This document shows positions 1 to 10,739 of a stretch of 64,000 nucleotides of DNA, piece after piece (the first letter of the stretch is position 1; every line of letters starts with the position of its first letter). Source of the stretch: Beta vulgaris subsp. vulgaris (Eukaryota; Streptophyta; Magnoliopsida; Caryophyllales; Amaranthaceae). The notes beneath the pieces were generated by a model. That model did not search any database. It saw nothing but the letters and a program-made list of their open reading frames with translations, and had not been told where the DNA came from. Location of the stretch: positions 32,103,234 to 32,167,233 of the forward strand of contig NC_079207.1 of the NCBI RefSeq assembly GCF_026745355.1. The letters run 5' to 3'. A program made the translations under genes and the position numbers.

Positions 1-260
1 GATTGACCTATTTGTGGTTTCATCATTCGTGTATCAATCATTAATCAATATTCACTAATCAATATTAATTTACAATACTACAATTTCATAAGTTTAAAGT
101 TCAAACAAACTTAATATTTTTTCATGATTTCCTATTTATAATTTCATAAGTTCATACTTCATGTCTTCATGTCTCCATCTTCACACAATCATACTTTCCT
201 ATTAGACTCTATTGCTCTACATATTATTATATCTAATATTCTAATCTCATATTATCGTTT
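1..260. other. AT-rich sequence, nothing recognised
   Basis: AT-rich DNA with many short stops in all frames. I see no coding, RNA or transposon signal here. Confidence 0.5.
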
Positions 261-269
261 CTTAATTTA

Positions 270-450
270 GGATTTTTTAACTACAATAATACAAACTTTT
301 GTCCGTTCTCTCGCAATAATACAAACTTTTGATTATTTTTTAACTACTGGAGAAATTTTGATCAAAAGTTTGTATTATTAAAATTAATCAAAAGTTTGTA
401 TTATTACAAGAAAACGGACAAAAATTTGTATTATTCTTGTTAAAAAATAC
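270..450. mobile_element. MITE, Mutator-like (MULE) type
   Basis: The two halves are inverted copies of each other. The left end reads GGATTTTTTAAC and the right end, reverse-complemented, reads GTATTTTTTAAC; both then continue into an AATAATACAAACTTTTG-type arm that repeats. It is flanked by a direct repeat CTTAATTTA at 261-269 and 451-459, a 9-bp target duplication typical of MULEs. If the last C is counted as part of the element the duplication is 8 bp, which would suit hAT instead. There is no coding capacity. Confidence 0.75.
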
Positions 451-459
451 CTTAATTTA

Positions 460-1082
460 TAAGTCTTTAATTCAACCCATCTTTAACTCTTTTTATTGTT
501 ATATACTAAGATAAAGAGTATGCAAGACTGAGTAGGATACTGACTAACTAAATGCTAAGTTTAATCTAATGACTCTAATAAATAATAATCTAATGGTTAA
601 TTAGTATGGAGTATGATAATATAGACTATAGTCATAGATTATGGGTGTTAATTGTTAGGTTTTTTGTGCTAATAAAGAAGTGAGAATAAGTATTTTATAT
701 CAATTATAAAATGTCCAAACTTCAAAATCAAAACTATTATATTAATTTGATAAATTGATGATTGATAATTATTCATTAATGATTAATCACTTTAAAGTTC
801 AAGTATTTAATGTGTATGTATTAGTTCAAATATGAAATGTGCAACAAGTCAATAATCCAATAGCCATTAAGCATTAGCCAATAATATAAGTTAAGTGACT
901 AAGTCTTAGTTTTGTCTTAGTAACTTTTAGAAGTAGTAATATAATTATCAATGTATATTGTATTATCATAATGATGATCAATTCACTATTCAAATCATCC
1001 AATCACATGTTAATTGTTATAACGATAAGTTATGATTTTGTAACTTAATATATATGAAAATTAATCATCCGACCATATTTAT
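460..1082. other. AT-rich sequence, nothing recognised
   Basis: Low-complexity AT-rich DNA with no supported ORF, terminal repeat or RNA gene. Confidence 0.45.
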
Positions 1083-1191
1083 TCGATTTCAAACCCGACC
1101 CAAATCCATATAGAGAGTCGGCTTGACTCGACCCAATTGGGCAACTCCACCAAAAGACAGCTCGACCCTAACCAACTCAACCTGATACCGA

Positions 1192-1560
1192 TTGGTTCCG
1201 ACCCAAGTTGTTCCGAAAGCTAGCTTAAGTCGACCCAACTATACCTAATGCCACCTTGTTCTGTGATTCATTTTCTTCTGACCCAAGTCTTTACGAGAGT
1301 CGATTTGTTCCGACCTTAGTCAATCCGATGCCGGCTTGAAACGACCCAAGTCCTTCTAAGATCCGACTTATTCCGACTCAAGTCCTTACGAGAGCCGATT
1401 TGTTCCGACCCAGGTCATTACGAGAGCCGATTTGTTGCGATCCAAGTCATTCCGAGAGCTCCCTCACCCACTTGTACCCGATTCAAGTACACCAGACCCA
1501 CACAGTTCCGACCTATTACACACACTAACCCAGATTATTCCGACTTAAATCATTCCGATC
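1192..1560. repeat. degenerate tandem repeat, unit about 32 bp
   Basis: Variants of CGAGAGCCGATTTGTTCC followed by GACCCAAGTC recur, best at 1293, 1388 and 1419. The 31-bp spacing of the last two and the 95-bp gap before them (three units) give a period near 32 bp. The block is GC-richer than its surroundings, and related GACCC-rich words extend to about 1083 and 1590. No ORF runs through it. Confidence 0.6.
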
Positions 1561-1599
1561 CAGGTTGGGTAAACTCAAATCCACCCAGTGGCCCACTTT

Positions 1600-2301
1600 A
1601 AGATGACTAGTCTTTCCCAAAATGGAAAGTATATAATTTAGTTTAAATTGTTGTATTTATTGTTGCTGAACTAAATATATTTTTAACCTAACTTATACTC
1701 CTGTAATTTTCCTTTTATATTTTTTCATGCTTATCAATGTATTTTTTCTATCATCAATATCTTGAATTACATATCAATAAACTAGGTTTAACTACCGTGC
1801 AAATTGCATGGGAAGTTTTTTGTTTTATACAAATTCAAATTTTATGTATTTTCCCTAAAATCACTGTGGAAATATTTAACTCATTATCTATGAAAGTGAT
1901 AATGTAAAAGAGAAGAATATAAAATTACATATAGGTTTGAAAAAGTAAATTTGATTTCATTATTAGCCATATACATGTTTTCCAAAGCATGAGATTAGCT
2001 ATAGAAAACCAATGGTTAAATTTATGATTATTTCCTTATTTAAAGAAAATAATGACTCACTTCATCTTTGATCTTGTTGTCTTTGCTTGTTAGGGTCTTG
2101 AATGCACACATTTGATTATCAATTTTTTTTAATAATATACCTAATAAATTAAATGAATTCAGGCATATCTTATATAATATTGTTAACACATAAGGATTAT
2201 TGAGATAAAATCATACGAAATTTTTCTAATTTTGGACATTGAGACAAAAGAGAATGGACATTCTAGAGAAGGAAGAAATACTTTTAACATATAACAATTG
2301 A
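1600..2301. other. AT-rich sequence with a possible Helitron 3' end
   Basis: Mostly featureless AT-rich DNA. At 1782-1815 the minus strand carries a small hairpin (CCATGCAATTTGCACGG) shortly before CTAG, which is the shape of a Helitron 3' end, but no matching 5' end was found, so this is weak. Confidence 0.3.
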
Positions 2302-3425
2302 TTTTAGACTTTAAAACTCCATGAGAACAACTCTATCTAAATTTCATAACTAATAACTTGTGATTTAAATTTTATGATCTTGTATTGAGAATAATTAAAT
2401 TTGACTTATGACCCATATGTTGTACATTTATGATTTTTGTAAAATGACCTTGATATCTGAAAATTTTGTCCAATACTTTTGAATCGATAATATGAAGTAT
2501 TTTTCACATATTACCATCAATGTCATTGACTATACTCAATGCTTTTTACGATCATGAGAATAACTATCTAAATTTCAAAATTAATAACTCATGATTTAAA
2601 TTTATGATCTTGTATTGAGAATATTTCAAATGGCTTATGTCCCGTACGTTCGATTTTAGCAAAATAGACTTGATATCTAAATTTTTTTTCGATACTTTTA
2701 AATTGGCCATATGAAGTGTTTATTACATGTTATTATCAATGTTATTGACTATAGTCAATGCTTTTAGGCTTTGAGAACTCCATGAACACAATTCTATCTA
2801 AATTTTAAAACTAATAACTTGTGATTTAAATTTTGTGATCTTGTATTGAGTTTAATTGAAATTGGCTTATGACCTGTTAACATTGTACAATTATGATTTT
2901 TGTAAAATGGACTTGATATCTGAAAATTTTGTTAATACATTTGAATTAGATATATCAATTACTAATTACATATTACTATCAATATCATTTACTATAACCA
3001 ATGCTTTTAGATTTCGGGAACTCCAAGAGAATAATTCTATCTAAATTTAAAACTCGTAACTTATTTAAATTTTACGGTCTCATATTGAGAATAACTAAAA
3101 TTGATGTATGATCCGTGCATTGCACATTTATGGTTTTTTTAGAAATGGACTTCATATCTGAAAAAATTATGTTTAATACTTTTGAATTGACAATATAAAA
3201 TATTTTCTACATACTACTATCAATGTCATTCACTATAGTTCATGCGTCTAGACTTTGAGAACTCCATGAGAATAATTTTATCTAAATTTCAAAACTCATA
3301 ACATGTTATATAAATTTTATGATCTTATATTTAAAATAACTAAAATTGATTTTGACATGTACGTTGTACAATTATAATTTTCATAAAATGAACTTGGTAT
3401 ATGAAAATTTTGTTCATAAGACATA
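2302..3425. repeat. tandem array of about 240-bp units, five diverged copies
   Basis: A block beginning TTTTAGACTTTGAGAACTCC and running on to TTGTATTGAGAATA recurs at about 2302, 2541, 2761, 3003 and 3244. Start-to-start spacing is 239, 220, 242 and 241 bp, and the last copy stops near 3425. Copies share long stretches but differ by many point changes and small indels. This is satellite-like. The short ORFs inside are not conserved between copies. Confidence 0.8.
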
Positions 3426-3916
3426 TATACACCAATTCCCAGGTATCAAGGCTTTATGGCCGATCCCCAACCTTACTAATACCTCTTTAGAAGTTGCATT
3501 ACACATTGAAACACTTATGAATTTGTGTTGCTACTAATACTTACAATACGATGTATCTTATTTGCAAAATATATTCTCAATATAGTGTTTAACTTTTCAT
3601 CCTTTATTCAAGTTTAACTTGCTATGTATTTATATATATATTCTATAGTTCCATTTTTTTTTCTTCTATTGTAGCTACTTATAATTAGCCATCTTTTGTC
3701 TTAGAATTGTTGGAAGCTAATACTTTATTAACTTTTGCGAAATAATTAGTATAAGCTAATACTTTATTTGTGGAAGCGACACATTGGCCGATTTGGAGTT
3801 GGATACTATACGTGGTATTGAACATGTGAGGATCATTTTAGAGACGACATTTGGTGGAATAAATAATAACTTGATATGTAGGATTTATATACCTAGCTTT
3901 ATATCTCTATATTATA
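3426..3916. other. AT-rich spacer
   Basis: AT-rich DNA between the tandem array and the Stowaway element. No supported feature. Confidence 0.45.
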
Positions 3917-4175
3917 CTTCATCCGTTGAGAAATAGTTGCACCGTTTCATGTTTTCACGCTTGCCGATGTATGGTTTCAAACGTTAATATCTTCAATTAT
4001 CAATAAGTAAAAATTATAAAAAGTTAATATTAAAAAAATATACATTGAGATGAATCTAACAAGATCCCATATGACTATGTTTTTCCTAAAATATAAATCA
4101 CCAAATATAATCAAAGTATAAGATTTGAATACTAAATGCTATGCAAATGGTGCAACTATTTCTAAACGGAGGAAG
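3917..4175. mobile_element. Stowaway-type MITE (Tc1/mariner)
   Basis: The left end CTTCATCCGTTGAGAAATAG and right end CTATTTCTAAACGGAGGAAG are inverted repeats, and the element is flanked by TA on both sides (3915-3916, 4176-4177). Length 259 bp, AT-rich, non-coding. The same family is at 57770-58027 and, interrupted, at 12029-13281; all share an internal CATTGAGA, then CAAATCTAACAAGAT-like block. Confidence 0.85.
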
Positions 4176-4373
4176 TATAAGCCAAGGGGGAGCAATGATG
4201 TCCCCTTAGGATTCACTTAAATTCCCCTCACAACATTCCACAACCTTAGCTAATAATAGACGATCTCAATTGAATAAATAAAGAGAGAGAAAAACAAGTG
4301 TGGTTTGATTTGGGGGAAATTGATGAAGATGATGTTCAGCCAATCCAACACAAATATTTTCTTATATATTTCA

Positions 4374-4690
4374 CTTTTTCTACTTGAATGTAAAAATCAA
4401 TATTGTATATATTGTATTTCTCTTTATAATATTAGAATATTCTATTCGAAAAAGAAAGACTTCGTCGCCCGGAGGAAAGGGTCTTTTTTTATTCTCACGG
4501 CCTGGCCTAATCAGTACCTCGCCAGGCCTTTTTTGTTTTAATGGATTCATAGAATAACCGGGCAACCATATACTTCGACCTGCATTGAATGCCGAGCCAC
4601 TTGTTGAGGATAAAAGGACATCAGATCCATATGAAGTTTTACCATGAGCCGACTGTATCCATTGAGCAAATATAGGTTCGATCAAAATAT
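4374..4690. other. plastid-derived DNA insert (NUPT), composite
   Basis: The right part (about 4560-4690) is plastid psaB. The left part (about 4380-4558) has plastid-like non-coding character, with a GC-richer inverted repeat around GGCCTGGC and GCCAGGCC at about 4500-4530, but I could not place it in the plastid genome. The insert lies between two copies of a local sequence starting GTGGTTTGATTTGG (about 4300 and 4752), so it looks inserted with a local duplication. A third partial copy begins near 4808. Confidence 0.65.
4567..4685 (-). pseudogene. psaB: psaB fragment (photosystem I P700 apoprotein A2), plastid origin
   Basis: The minus strand encodes about 40 residues that I recognise as an internal PsaB segment, including [18 protein letters not shown] and [11 protein letters not shown]. 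PsaB is a large thylakoid membrane protein of photosystem I, over 700 residues long, so this is a small piece. Differences from the usual plastid sequence (for example S where F is expected after SYG) fit decay after transfer to the nucleus. The frame leaves psaB after WLPG and runs into unrelated sequence, so the ORF of about 101 codons is a fusion artefact and not a gene. Confidence 0.75.
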
Positions 4691-5246
4691 TGAATATAGA
4701 GAGAACAAATATTGGATATTAAGATATATGTGTATGGATATTGGGGGGGTAGTGGTTTGATTTGGAGAAATTGATGAAGATCTGATGTTCAATTGAATTG
4801 GGGGAAGTAGTGGTTTGATTTGTGTTTGGGAAATATGAGTTGAGTAGCAGAGCGAATAGCTTGTTCAAGAAATGAGAGGAATGACTAAAAAATGAGAGAG
4901 TAGTATGTGGAAATTTTTTTAGTAGCTAATATTGAAGAATTGAAGAGAGAGATAGAGTAGGCTGAGTAGTATGTCTCTTTTATCATGGGACACATGTGGT
5001 GCATATTAACATTTTAGTGCAATATATGTATTTCTATCAAGCTATAATAACCAAAAAAAAAAAAAAAATCAAGCTATAATAGCTACATGCACAATGCGAC
5101 AACAGTTGTATAAAGTTTAGAGCTATATTTTAAAGTAGCAAAATGTTTTAGTAGTGTTATCTCTCCTCTACCTTTTTGCCTTAAATGTGATGTTTAGAGC
5201 TTTGACCTAAAATTGTATATTGTTATGCACTCTTATTAACTTAAAA
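4691..5246. other. AT-rich spacer with short local duplications
   Basis: Holds the repeated GTGGTTTGATTTGG words near 4752 and 4808 and a short A run near 5053. Nothing else recognised. Confidence 0.4.
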
Positions 5247-5508
5247 CTAGTTATTAGGCACGGGCTATGTCCCGGGTAAAAAAAATTTCATTTATTAATA
5301 TTATACTTTGATATAATAGCACTAAATACTATTTGGTCTAGTGGTTAAAACTTTAGTACATGAACTTGAGGTCACGGGATCAAAACCTATACTATGCAAT
5401 TTCTAATTTTTTTATTGTACATGGATTACATGATCTAAAACTCCCTAGGGAGAGCACCACGTGGCACCGTTCCTGGTTTACGCACGCCTTTTAATATATT
5501 AGTATAGA
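5247..5508 (-). mobile_element. short non-autonomous Helitron with tRNA-like core
   Basis: Read on the minus strand it begins TCTATACTAATATATTAAAA and ends with a GC hairpin (CCCGGGACATAGCCCG) about 13 nt before a terminal CTAG, inserted between A and T. These are the three hallmarks of a Helitron. Length 262 bp. The plus strand carries a good RNA polymerase III A box, TGGTCTAGTGG (5334-5344), and B box, GATCAAAAC (5378-5386), 33 nt apart. A close relative is at 57476-57740 and a longer, more diverged one at 6084-6596. Confidence 0.75.
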
Positions 5509-6083
5509 TTGTAATTCTAATTGATAATGGTAATTGACTTAAAATTGTTATGCTACATGATAATTGGTTGACTTAGATTTATCTTACTACTCTAAGTTGG
5601 TTCTATAATCTTAGATATATATTTATTAAAGTGTCTTTAAAACTATTTGTACATATTTCAAAAAATCTTATTCACAAAATGAAGATAGAACTTAGATACG
5701 AATTTTTGTTTATTTTATTTTACTACCAAGTAACAATTATGTCCAACAATGTATCGAACGCATCACGTACATAAAAAAATTAGTATATATAGATAGGGGA
5801 GTGATTGAGTGATCCTGAGGGTCACCTACCCTCCTTATGTGGCAACTTAGGTTTCACTAATATAACTTTATTTTTTAATTCCTTTGCTAATCATTTATGC
5901 TGGGAAGTGGCAACCTAATACTTGCTGACTAGCTATAACATCATGGGCAATTTAATGTCTATATGGGAACCCAATTTAATGTCTACACATAATTAACTTT
6001 TTTTTTGGCGCACACATAATTAACTTAGTAGTAGAGTTTATGTATATTCTTGGTCTCTAATTTACGTTGCTTTTATATCATAA
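5509..6083. other. AT-rich spacer
   Basis: No supported gene or element. Confidence 0.4.
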
Positions 6084-6596
6084 CTAGTATTTTCGCCCAT
6101 GTGATGTCGAATTAGTTATAATTATCAAATATATTATTATTCAAAAATTTCATAATTGATTTTATTAACTTCCGTAATTTTTTGTCCAGTGCGTAATTGA
6201 AATATTGACGGTATGACATAGTAAGTTGTTTGTAAGAAAAACTTCTAACGAATTGGGATTAAAAATAGTAATTTCAATAAAATCATGTAATAGAATGTCA
6301 TTACTTTAATAAAAGTTTTAGAGATCAAAAAGTTTATTTTTATAGGTACATATAATTATAAGACTTCATTATGTCTTAATTTGAAACATTAAACATTAAA
6401 ATTGTAGTGGATTGGTGGTTAACTCTTACATTTCATTTCAAAGGCCATACATCTGATTCCTAGTAGATACACATTGTTAATATTTTAAAATGAGATAAAA
6501 TATATATGAGAAGATTGTCGCGTGGCATATACATTGGAGGGTGTCATGTGACACCGTCCCTTTGATAGAAACACCTTTTAATATATTAGTATATAT
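6084..6596 (-). mobile_element. Helitron-ended repeat, longer and diverged relative
   Basis: The minus strand ends in CTAG followed by host T, with a CATCACATGGGCG-like stem region upstream, and begins TATACTAATATATTAAAAGG, so the first C of the expected TC has changed. The region near the start, with a TGACACCGTCCC word, matches the ends of the repeats at 5247 and 57476. A diverged A-box-like TGGATTGGTGG is at 6408-6418. Length about 513 bp, non-coding. Confidence 0.55.
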
Positions 6597-6909
6597 TGCG
6601 AAAAGTAAGGGTTAAAAAATACAAAATAGATTAAAAAAAGAAAAATATGAATACTTTTATGTGGGCTTTGGCTACCAATCAACAAAAATGTATAGAGTAA
6701 AGATAAAATGTATGTGAATAGTTGAGCACATTTTGTTTGTCTGAACATCAAGTTAGAAATAGGAATCTATGAGAAGTTCAGATAAGTTTAATTAGTTAAG
6801 CATCTCCAAAATTCATGTTGAACTTGTTTTTGTACAAAATTTTATGATAACCATCGTCCACCTACAGTTGCCAAAAATCGGATAAATTAATTTGCGAACC
6901 TTTCGACTT
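6597..6909. other. AT-rich spacer
   Basis: No supported feature. Confidence 0.4.
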
Positions 6910-6978
6910 AGAGTAACATACATTTTTTTTGGCATCAAGAAAACTTACAAAAATTTTAGAAAACAGAAAAGAAAATAA

Positions 6979-7416
6979 CTACATATCTATACGATTTTGA
7001 TGGCACCATAAAGCTTGTTTGTGGGCCGTAGCAACTCGAGTCGTAGAGACGTGGACTATTCGACATGATGTAAATTGGTTTCCTATATCACGAAGGCGAG
7101 CGATCGTCTCATGAATATGTATATGCGGTTGTGTTGTGGAACGTAAAAGACGGATCAACGCCTTAGAAGCTGTGCAAACCTGGACCTGCCTATGTTGTTG
7201 CTCTTGAGCCCAAATCAGCGCTCGTAGGCATGATGTAGCTTCCAGGAAATTTGTCGATGTCGAGTAGAAAAAGAAACCTTGTTGATCACAAGCACTAGGA
7301 TCTATGGTGTCTCTTATCCATGCTGTACCACCTTCACAATTTTTATTTTTATGTGTTCTTGTTATAAGTAGGATTGTGGATGACAGGTTTGTAATCTTTT
7401 TCCCTATGTAGGCCAC
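6979..7416 (-). pseudogene. LINE ORF2 fragment, RNase H-like domain
   Basis: This lies directly downstream of the zf-RVT fragment on the same strand. The segment around TAWIRDTIDPSACDQQGFFF and FLEATSCLRALIWA fits a plant LINE RNase H, with the Glu of the second acidic motif kept. The third motif, usually Thr-Asp-Ser, reads VCTASKAL, so the acidic residue is lost. The first acidic motif is not clear. Non-functional. A separating frame break lies between 7416 and 7507. Confidence 0.65.
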
Positions 7417-7506
7417 ATCAAACCCCGGGGGCTCGGTGGGATCCAGAAGATTCCGCGTCGGGTCACGGCCAGCTTGTGCGAAAAGCAGATGTTGTTGGGC
7501 ACTTGT

Positions 7507-8094
7507 CTATAACTGCACTGAGATAGTAGTGATTGTTGGCCGCTGTTGGCGGAAAATTTGGTTATTCCTCAAACACCAGATTGCCCAAAGTGTACCAATA
7601 AACTTTGGAAGGGTTGAACCCCGTGCACCATCCTCCATGAAAAAATACATAATCCAGTGGCTTAGCCAATCTCTAAAAGTCGAATGAACAGAATTGAAGT
7701 GGTCGAAAGATAATTGGGTTTGCTCCCAAGCTTCCATGGCCAAAGGGCAGAACCGAAAAAGATGATGTAGATCTTCTTGATCGTGAAGACAAATGGGACA
7801 TTCTTCATTGTTGGTTACCACTTTTTTTTTAAAATTTGAGTTTATTGCTATCCCATTCTGCCAAAGCTTCCATTTAGGCAGGATGTTCAATCTCCATAGG
7901 TAGCGGAAAATCGCAATATCGACGGTAGATGTCATGCTACAGATTTCATGTTGCTGGTGGAGGGGAAAGTCATACCCCGACTTTGTGGAATATTCGCCTG
8001 ATTGAGTATGAGGCCAGTAACGGTAGTCTCGTGTATTCCTGGTAAAAGGAATTTTGATACTCTTAATATTTCTCGCAGTGGTTGGTTCGAATAG
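7507..8094 (-). pseudogene. LINE ORF2 fragment, zf-RVT region
   Basis: The frame encodes a typical reverse-transcriptase-associated zinc-binding region. It includes YRYWPHTQSGEYSTKSGYDF, an IFRYLWRLNILPKWKLWQNG segment, and then CPICLHDQEDLHHLFRFCPL with the Cys-Cys-His-Cys pattern, followed by WAIWCLRNNQIF. The open frame extends beyond 8094 to 8148, but that part is flanking DNA outside the target duplication, so its apparent Met start is not real. It ends at a stop at 7507; the following RNase H is in another ORF. Confidence 0.85.
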
Positions 8095-8346
8095 AGAGTA
8101 ACATACATTTCCTACAAAAAGAACATGATTTAATATGAAAAAACACAAAGATGTTTAACAAAATAATAATACATACAATTCAAAATAGGTATGTTTTTAA
8201 TTTACAAGGTTGATATAATAAAAACATGTTGTTAGTTTAATTATAACATGACATTAGTATATAATTTAAAATTCATTGGTTAATTTTTTTTTTCAAATTT
8301 AAATTTGAAAAATATGTTCTTTTATTTTAAATTATATGTTCTTTTC

Positions 8347-8566
8347 GGCTCTGTTCTTTTGGATTGAATTACTGAAAATTCAGGTAACTTCAGACAAATT
8401 CAGTTCAGGATAATTCACTTTAGTTCAGTTGAGTAGTTCAGGAAAAGTCAGTTAGTTTTCTCTCACAATTTTAATTCAGTTCAATACAATTAACTGAAGT
8501 TTAGTTCAGTTAAATTCCATTCAGGCAAATTAAATTTAGTCCAATTCATTCCAAAAGAATAGAGCC
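8347..8566. mobile_element. MITE with GGCTCTGTTCTTTTGG ends
   Basis: The left end GGCTCTGTTCTTTTGG and right end CCAAAAGAATAGAGCC are perfect inverted repeats over 16 bases, except for one A/C position. The interior is built of TTCAGTTCAG-like words. Length 220 bp, non-coding. I could not find a convincing target duplication, so the superfamily (hAT or PIF/Harbinger) stays open. A related left end, GGCTCCGTTATGTTCAAC, starts near 8699 without a visible right end. Confidence 0.7.
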
Positions 8567-8904
8567 TAAGTATATATATTATTTTCATTATGTTCTATGT
8601 TCTTTGATGAATGAAAGATTTAATATGTTTTTTTGTGATTCTGAATTGCATGCTTTTTTTTACTTAGAAAATTTGCTAAAAAGTTCATGTTCTTTTAGGC
8701 TCCGTTATGTTCAACTTGTTTTAACTTATCTTAAAAAAATCAGTTCAGGTAAGTTCAAATTAGATAAGTTCAATAAAATAAGATAAGATAAGATTAGATC
8801 ATATAAGTTAAATAAAATGGATTAAATATATTATTAGTCTTCCTTTCTTAGTTCCTAAAAATTCCTATTATTATGCAATTGTCATAATAAAACAAATTCC
8901 CATG

Positions 8905-9090
8905 CATAAGGCTCGATTATATGTTTGTTTTGTTTCTTTTTCGAGCTAAATTCGAATATGAACTTGAGCTTCAATAACAACTTTCAAACCGAGCTCGAGC
9001 TTTTTTTAAAAGTTCAAATCGAACTCGAGCCTTTCAAATTAAATTGTTATCAAGTCGAGCCTTGATATGGCTCGGCTCGGCTTGTATCCA
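8905..9090. repeat. GCTCGAGC-rich dispersed repeat fragment
   Basis: GAGCTCGAGC, CGAACTCGAGCC, AAGTCGAGCC and GGCTCGGCTCGGCTTG occur within 190 bp. Such words are common at the ends of plant hAT-like repeats. No terminal repeats or duplication could be defined, so this is a fragment only. Confidence 0.4.
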
Positions 9091-9681
9091 GACCTAGAGG
9101 TCACAATCATGTTGGGTTGGGTCGGCTTCGTGTTAACCCCGCTCACACTACTAGATATATAGCATATGGCAACCAATGAAAAGTGTTGCCACAATTTTCA
9201 AAACTATTGGATTCCTTAACCATAACCCGACTAACTTAATAAATGTATCGTGATTCGTGACGACCAATATTGTACTTAAACGGGGCATCTTTGAGCTTCG
9301 TATTCTTTAAGTTTATGGTAATTTTTTCTCGGACAAACTCTATTAGGTTATGGCGGCTTGGAATTTGCTATACATGTTGAGTTTAACAATGGTGAAGAAG
9401 ACAACATGAAAGAAGGAAATGAAATTAGCCATATGAGGCGAGAGAAATTATGTTAAGGAGAGAAAAGCTAGCAAAAGGATAAGGGAAAGTGAGATCAAAT
9501 GAGGAAAAGTAAGGAGACGAGAAAAATTCGAAGAAAGAGAAGGTGAGTAGAGATACATATTAGAGAGCAGGTAGAGCTACAAGTGAGGAGAGAAGGAGAT
9601 TTCTATCGACATGTTATGTTTCTTGGCTTGTGTGGGCTTTTGATCCACACTAATAGTGTGGACTAGAGGTCCACACAAGAC
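9091..9681. other. spacer without recognised features
   Basis: Purine-rich stretch near 9400-9600 (GAGAGAAA-like). No supported gene. Confidence 0.4.
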
Positions 9682-9689
9682 CTTTTGAG

Positions 9690-10539
9690 TAGGGGTGTAA
9701 GTGAATTGGACTGGATTGGACTTTGCCAAATCCAAATCCAGTCCAAAGTTTTTTGGACTCGAGAAATTGAGTCCAAGTCCGATCCAAATATTTTTTGAGT
9801 CCAGTCCAATCCAGTCCGATAATTTTTTCTTGAGTCCGAATCCAGTCCAGTCCAGTCCGATTATTATATCTTTTTTCCCGATTTAGATTCAATGATTCAA
9901 AACGTTTTTTGAGATGTTTGAGCATTTGACATCTAATTCAATTATCAATATCCACAAATTAGATTGAAAGATTAAATTAAAGTAAAATACTATGAATAAA
10001 AAGTTGAATTAGATGCTTACCTTGATCTAAGTTGAGAGGAAGCTCAGAGACTCAGAATTAATCCGAGGGAGAAATAGAGAATGCGAGAGTCGAGACAGCG
10101 AGGTAGAAAGAAAATGAAGAGTAAGAGACAGTGGAAAAGGACTGAGGAGTGAAGTGAGATAGAATTAGTCGGCTACTAGCCTACTACTGCAGTATTGCTA
10201 GTATAATTTACTTATTTAAGAAATGGAGCTAAGTGCAATAGTCTGGCGCCAGTTGAAATATTCAGAGAGGGAAGGTTGAAAACTCCAAAATTTTAAAAAT
10301 AGTATCAATTTTTTAATATATACAGCATATATGTATTAAATTATATATATAAAATATTTTTGGACTGGACTGGACTTATTGGACTCCAAAGGGATGAGTC
10401 CAAATCCAGTCCAAAAATATTTGGACTCGAAAATTTGAGTCCGAGTCCAGTCCGAAAAATTTTTAGTCCAGTCCAGTCCGACAAGTTTGGACTGGACTGG
10501 ATTGGACTCTGGACTTTTCGTAGTCCGCTTACACCCCTA
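9690..10539. mobile_element. non-autonomous hAT element
   Basis: The ends TAGGGGTGTAAG and CTTACACCCCTA are perfect inverted repeats, and the element is flanked by a perfect 8-bp duplication CTTTTGAG (9682-9689 and 10540-10547). TAGGGGTG-like ends with 8-bp duplications are characteristic of hAT transposons. Both subterminal regions (about 9700-9860 and 10355-10530) are packed with GGACTGGACT/AGTCCAGTCC words in both orientations, likely transposase binding sites by analogy with Ac/Ds. Length 850 bp. The ORFs inside are made of these repeats and are not genes. Confidence 0.92.
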
Positions 10540-10661
10540 CTTTTGAGATTCTTAATGTAATAATTTAGATTGGTGACAAATTAAATAAAACCTGACGTAA
10601 TTATGGTTTTAATTATATATAAATATGTATTCAATTTAGTATGTTTATGCTAAACATATTA

Positions 10662-10729
10662 CTCCATCTGTTTCAAAATAGTCTAAACACTTTCTTTTTA
10701 TGTTTATACCAAATTTGCTAGAACATATT
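10662..10729. mobile_element. Stowaway-like left end fragment
   Basis: CTCCATCTGTTTCAAAATAG follows a TA and looks like a Stowaway terminus. The next element inserts 68 bp in, and no matching right end is seen beyond it. Confidence 0.4.
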
Positions 10730-10739
10730 CCTACTATTG

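Larger units (their letters stand above)
6923..8094 (-). mobile_element. 5'-truncated LINE (L1-type), minus strand
   Basis: A direct repeat AGAGTAACATACATTT lies at 6910-6925 and 8095-8110, a 13-16 bp target duplication. The minus-strand 3' end is a short poly(A), seen as a T run at 6923-6930. About 1.17 kb remains, covering only the C-terminal zf-RVT and RNase H parts of ORF2. Loss of the 5' part is the usual outcome of target-primed reverse transcription. Confidence 0.85.

Noticed and set aside
4305..4541. Plus-strand ORF over the plastid insert
   Set aside because: Antisense to the insert, crosses its boundary and has no known motif.
5334..5386. Functional tRNA gene
   Set aside because: A and B boxes are present, but no cloverleaf with anticodon and acceptor stem can be formed, and the sequence is part of a repeated Helitron-ended element.
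8095..8148. N-terminal extension of the minus-strand LINE ORF
   Set aside because: It lies outside the target duplication of the LINE, so it is flanking DNA.
8699..8820. Second MITE with a GGCTCCGTTATGTTC end
   Set aside because: Only a left end is visible; no right end or duplication was found.
9701..9925. ORFs on both strands within the hAT element
   Set aside because: They are read-through of the GGACTGGACT subterminal repeats; composition is repetitive and there is no known domain.
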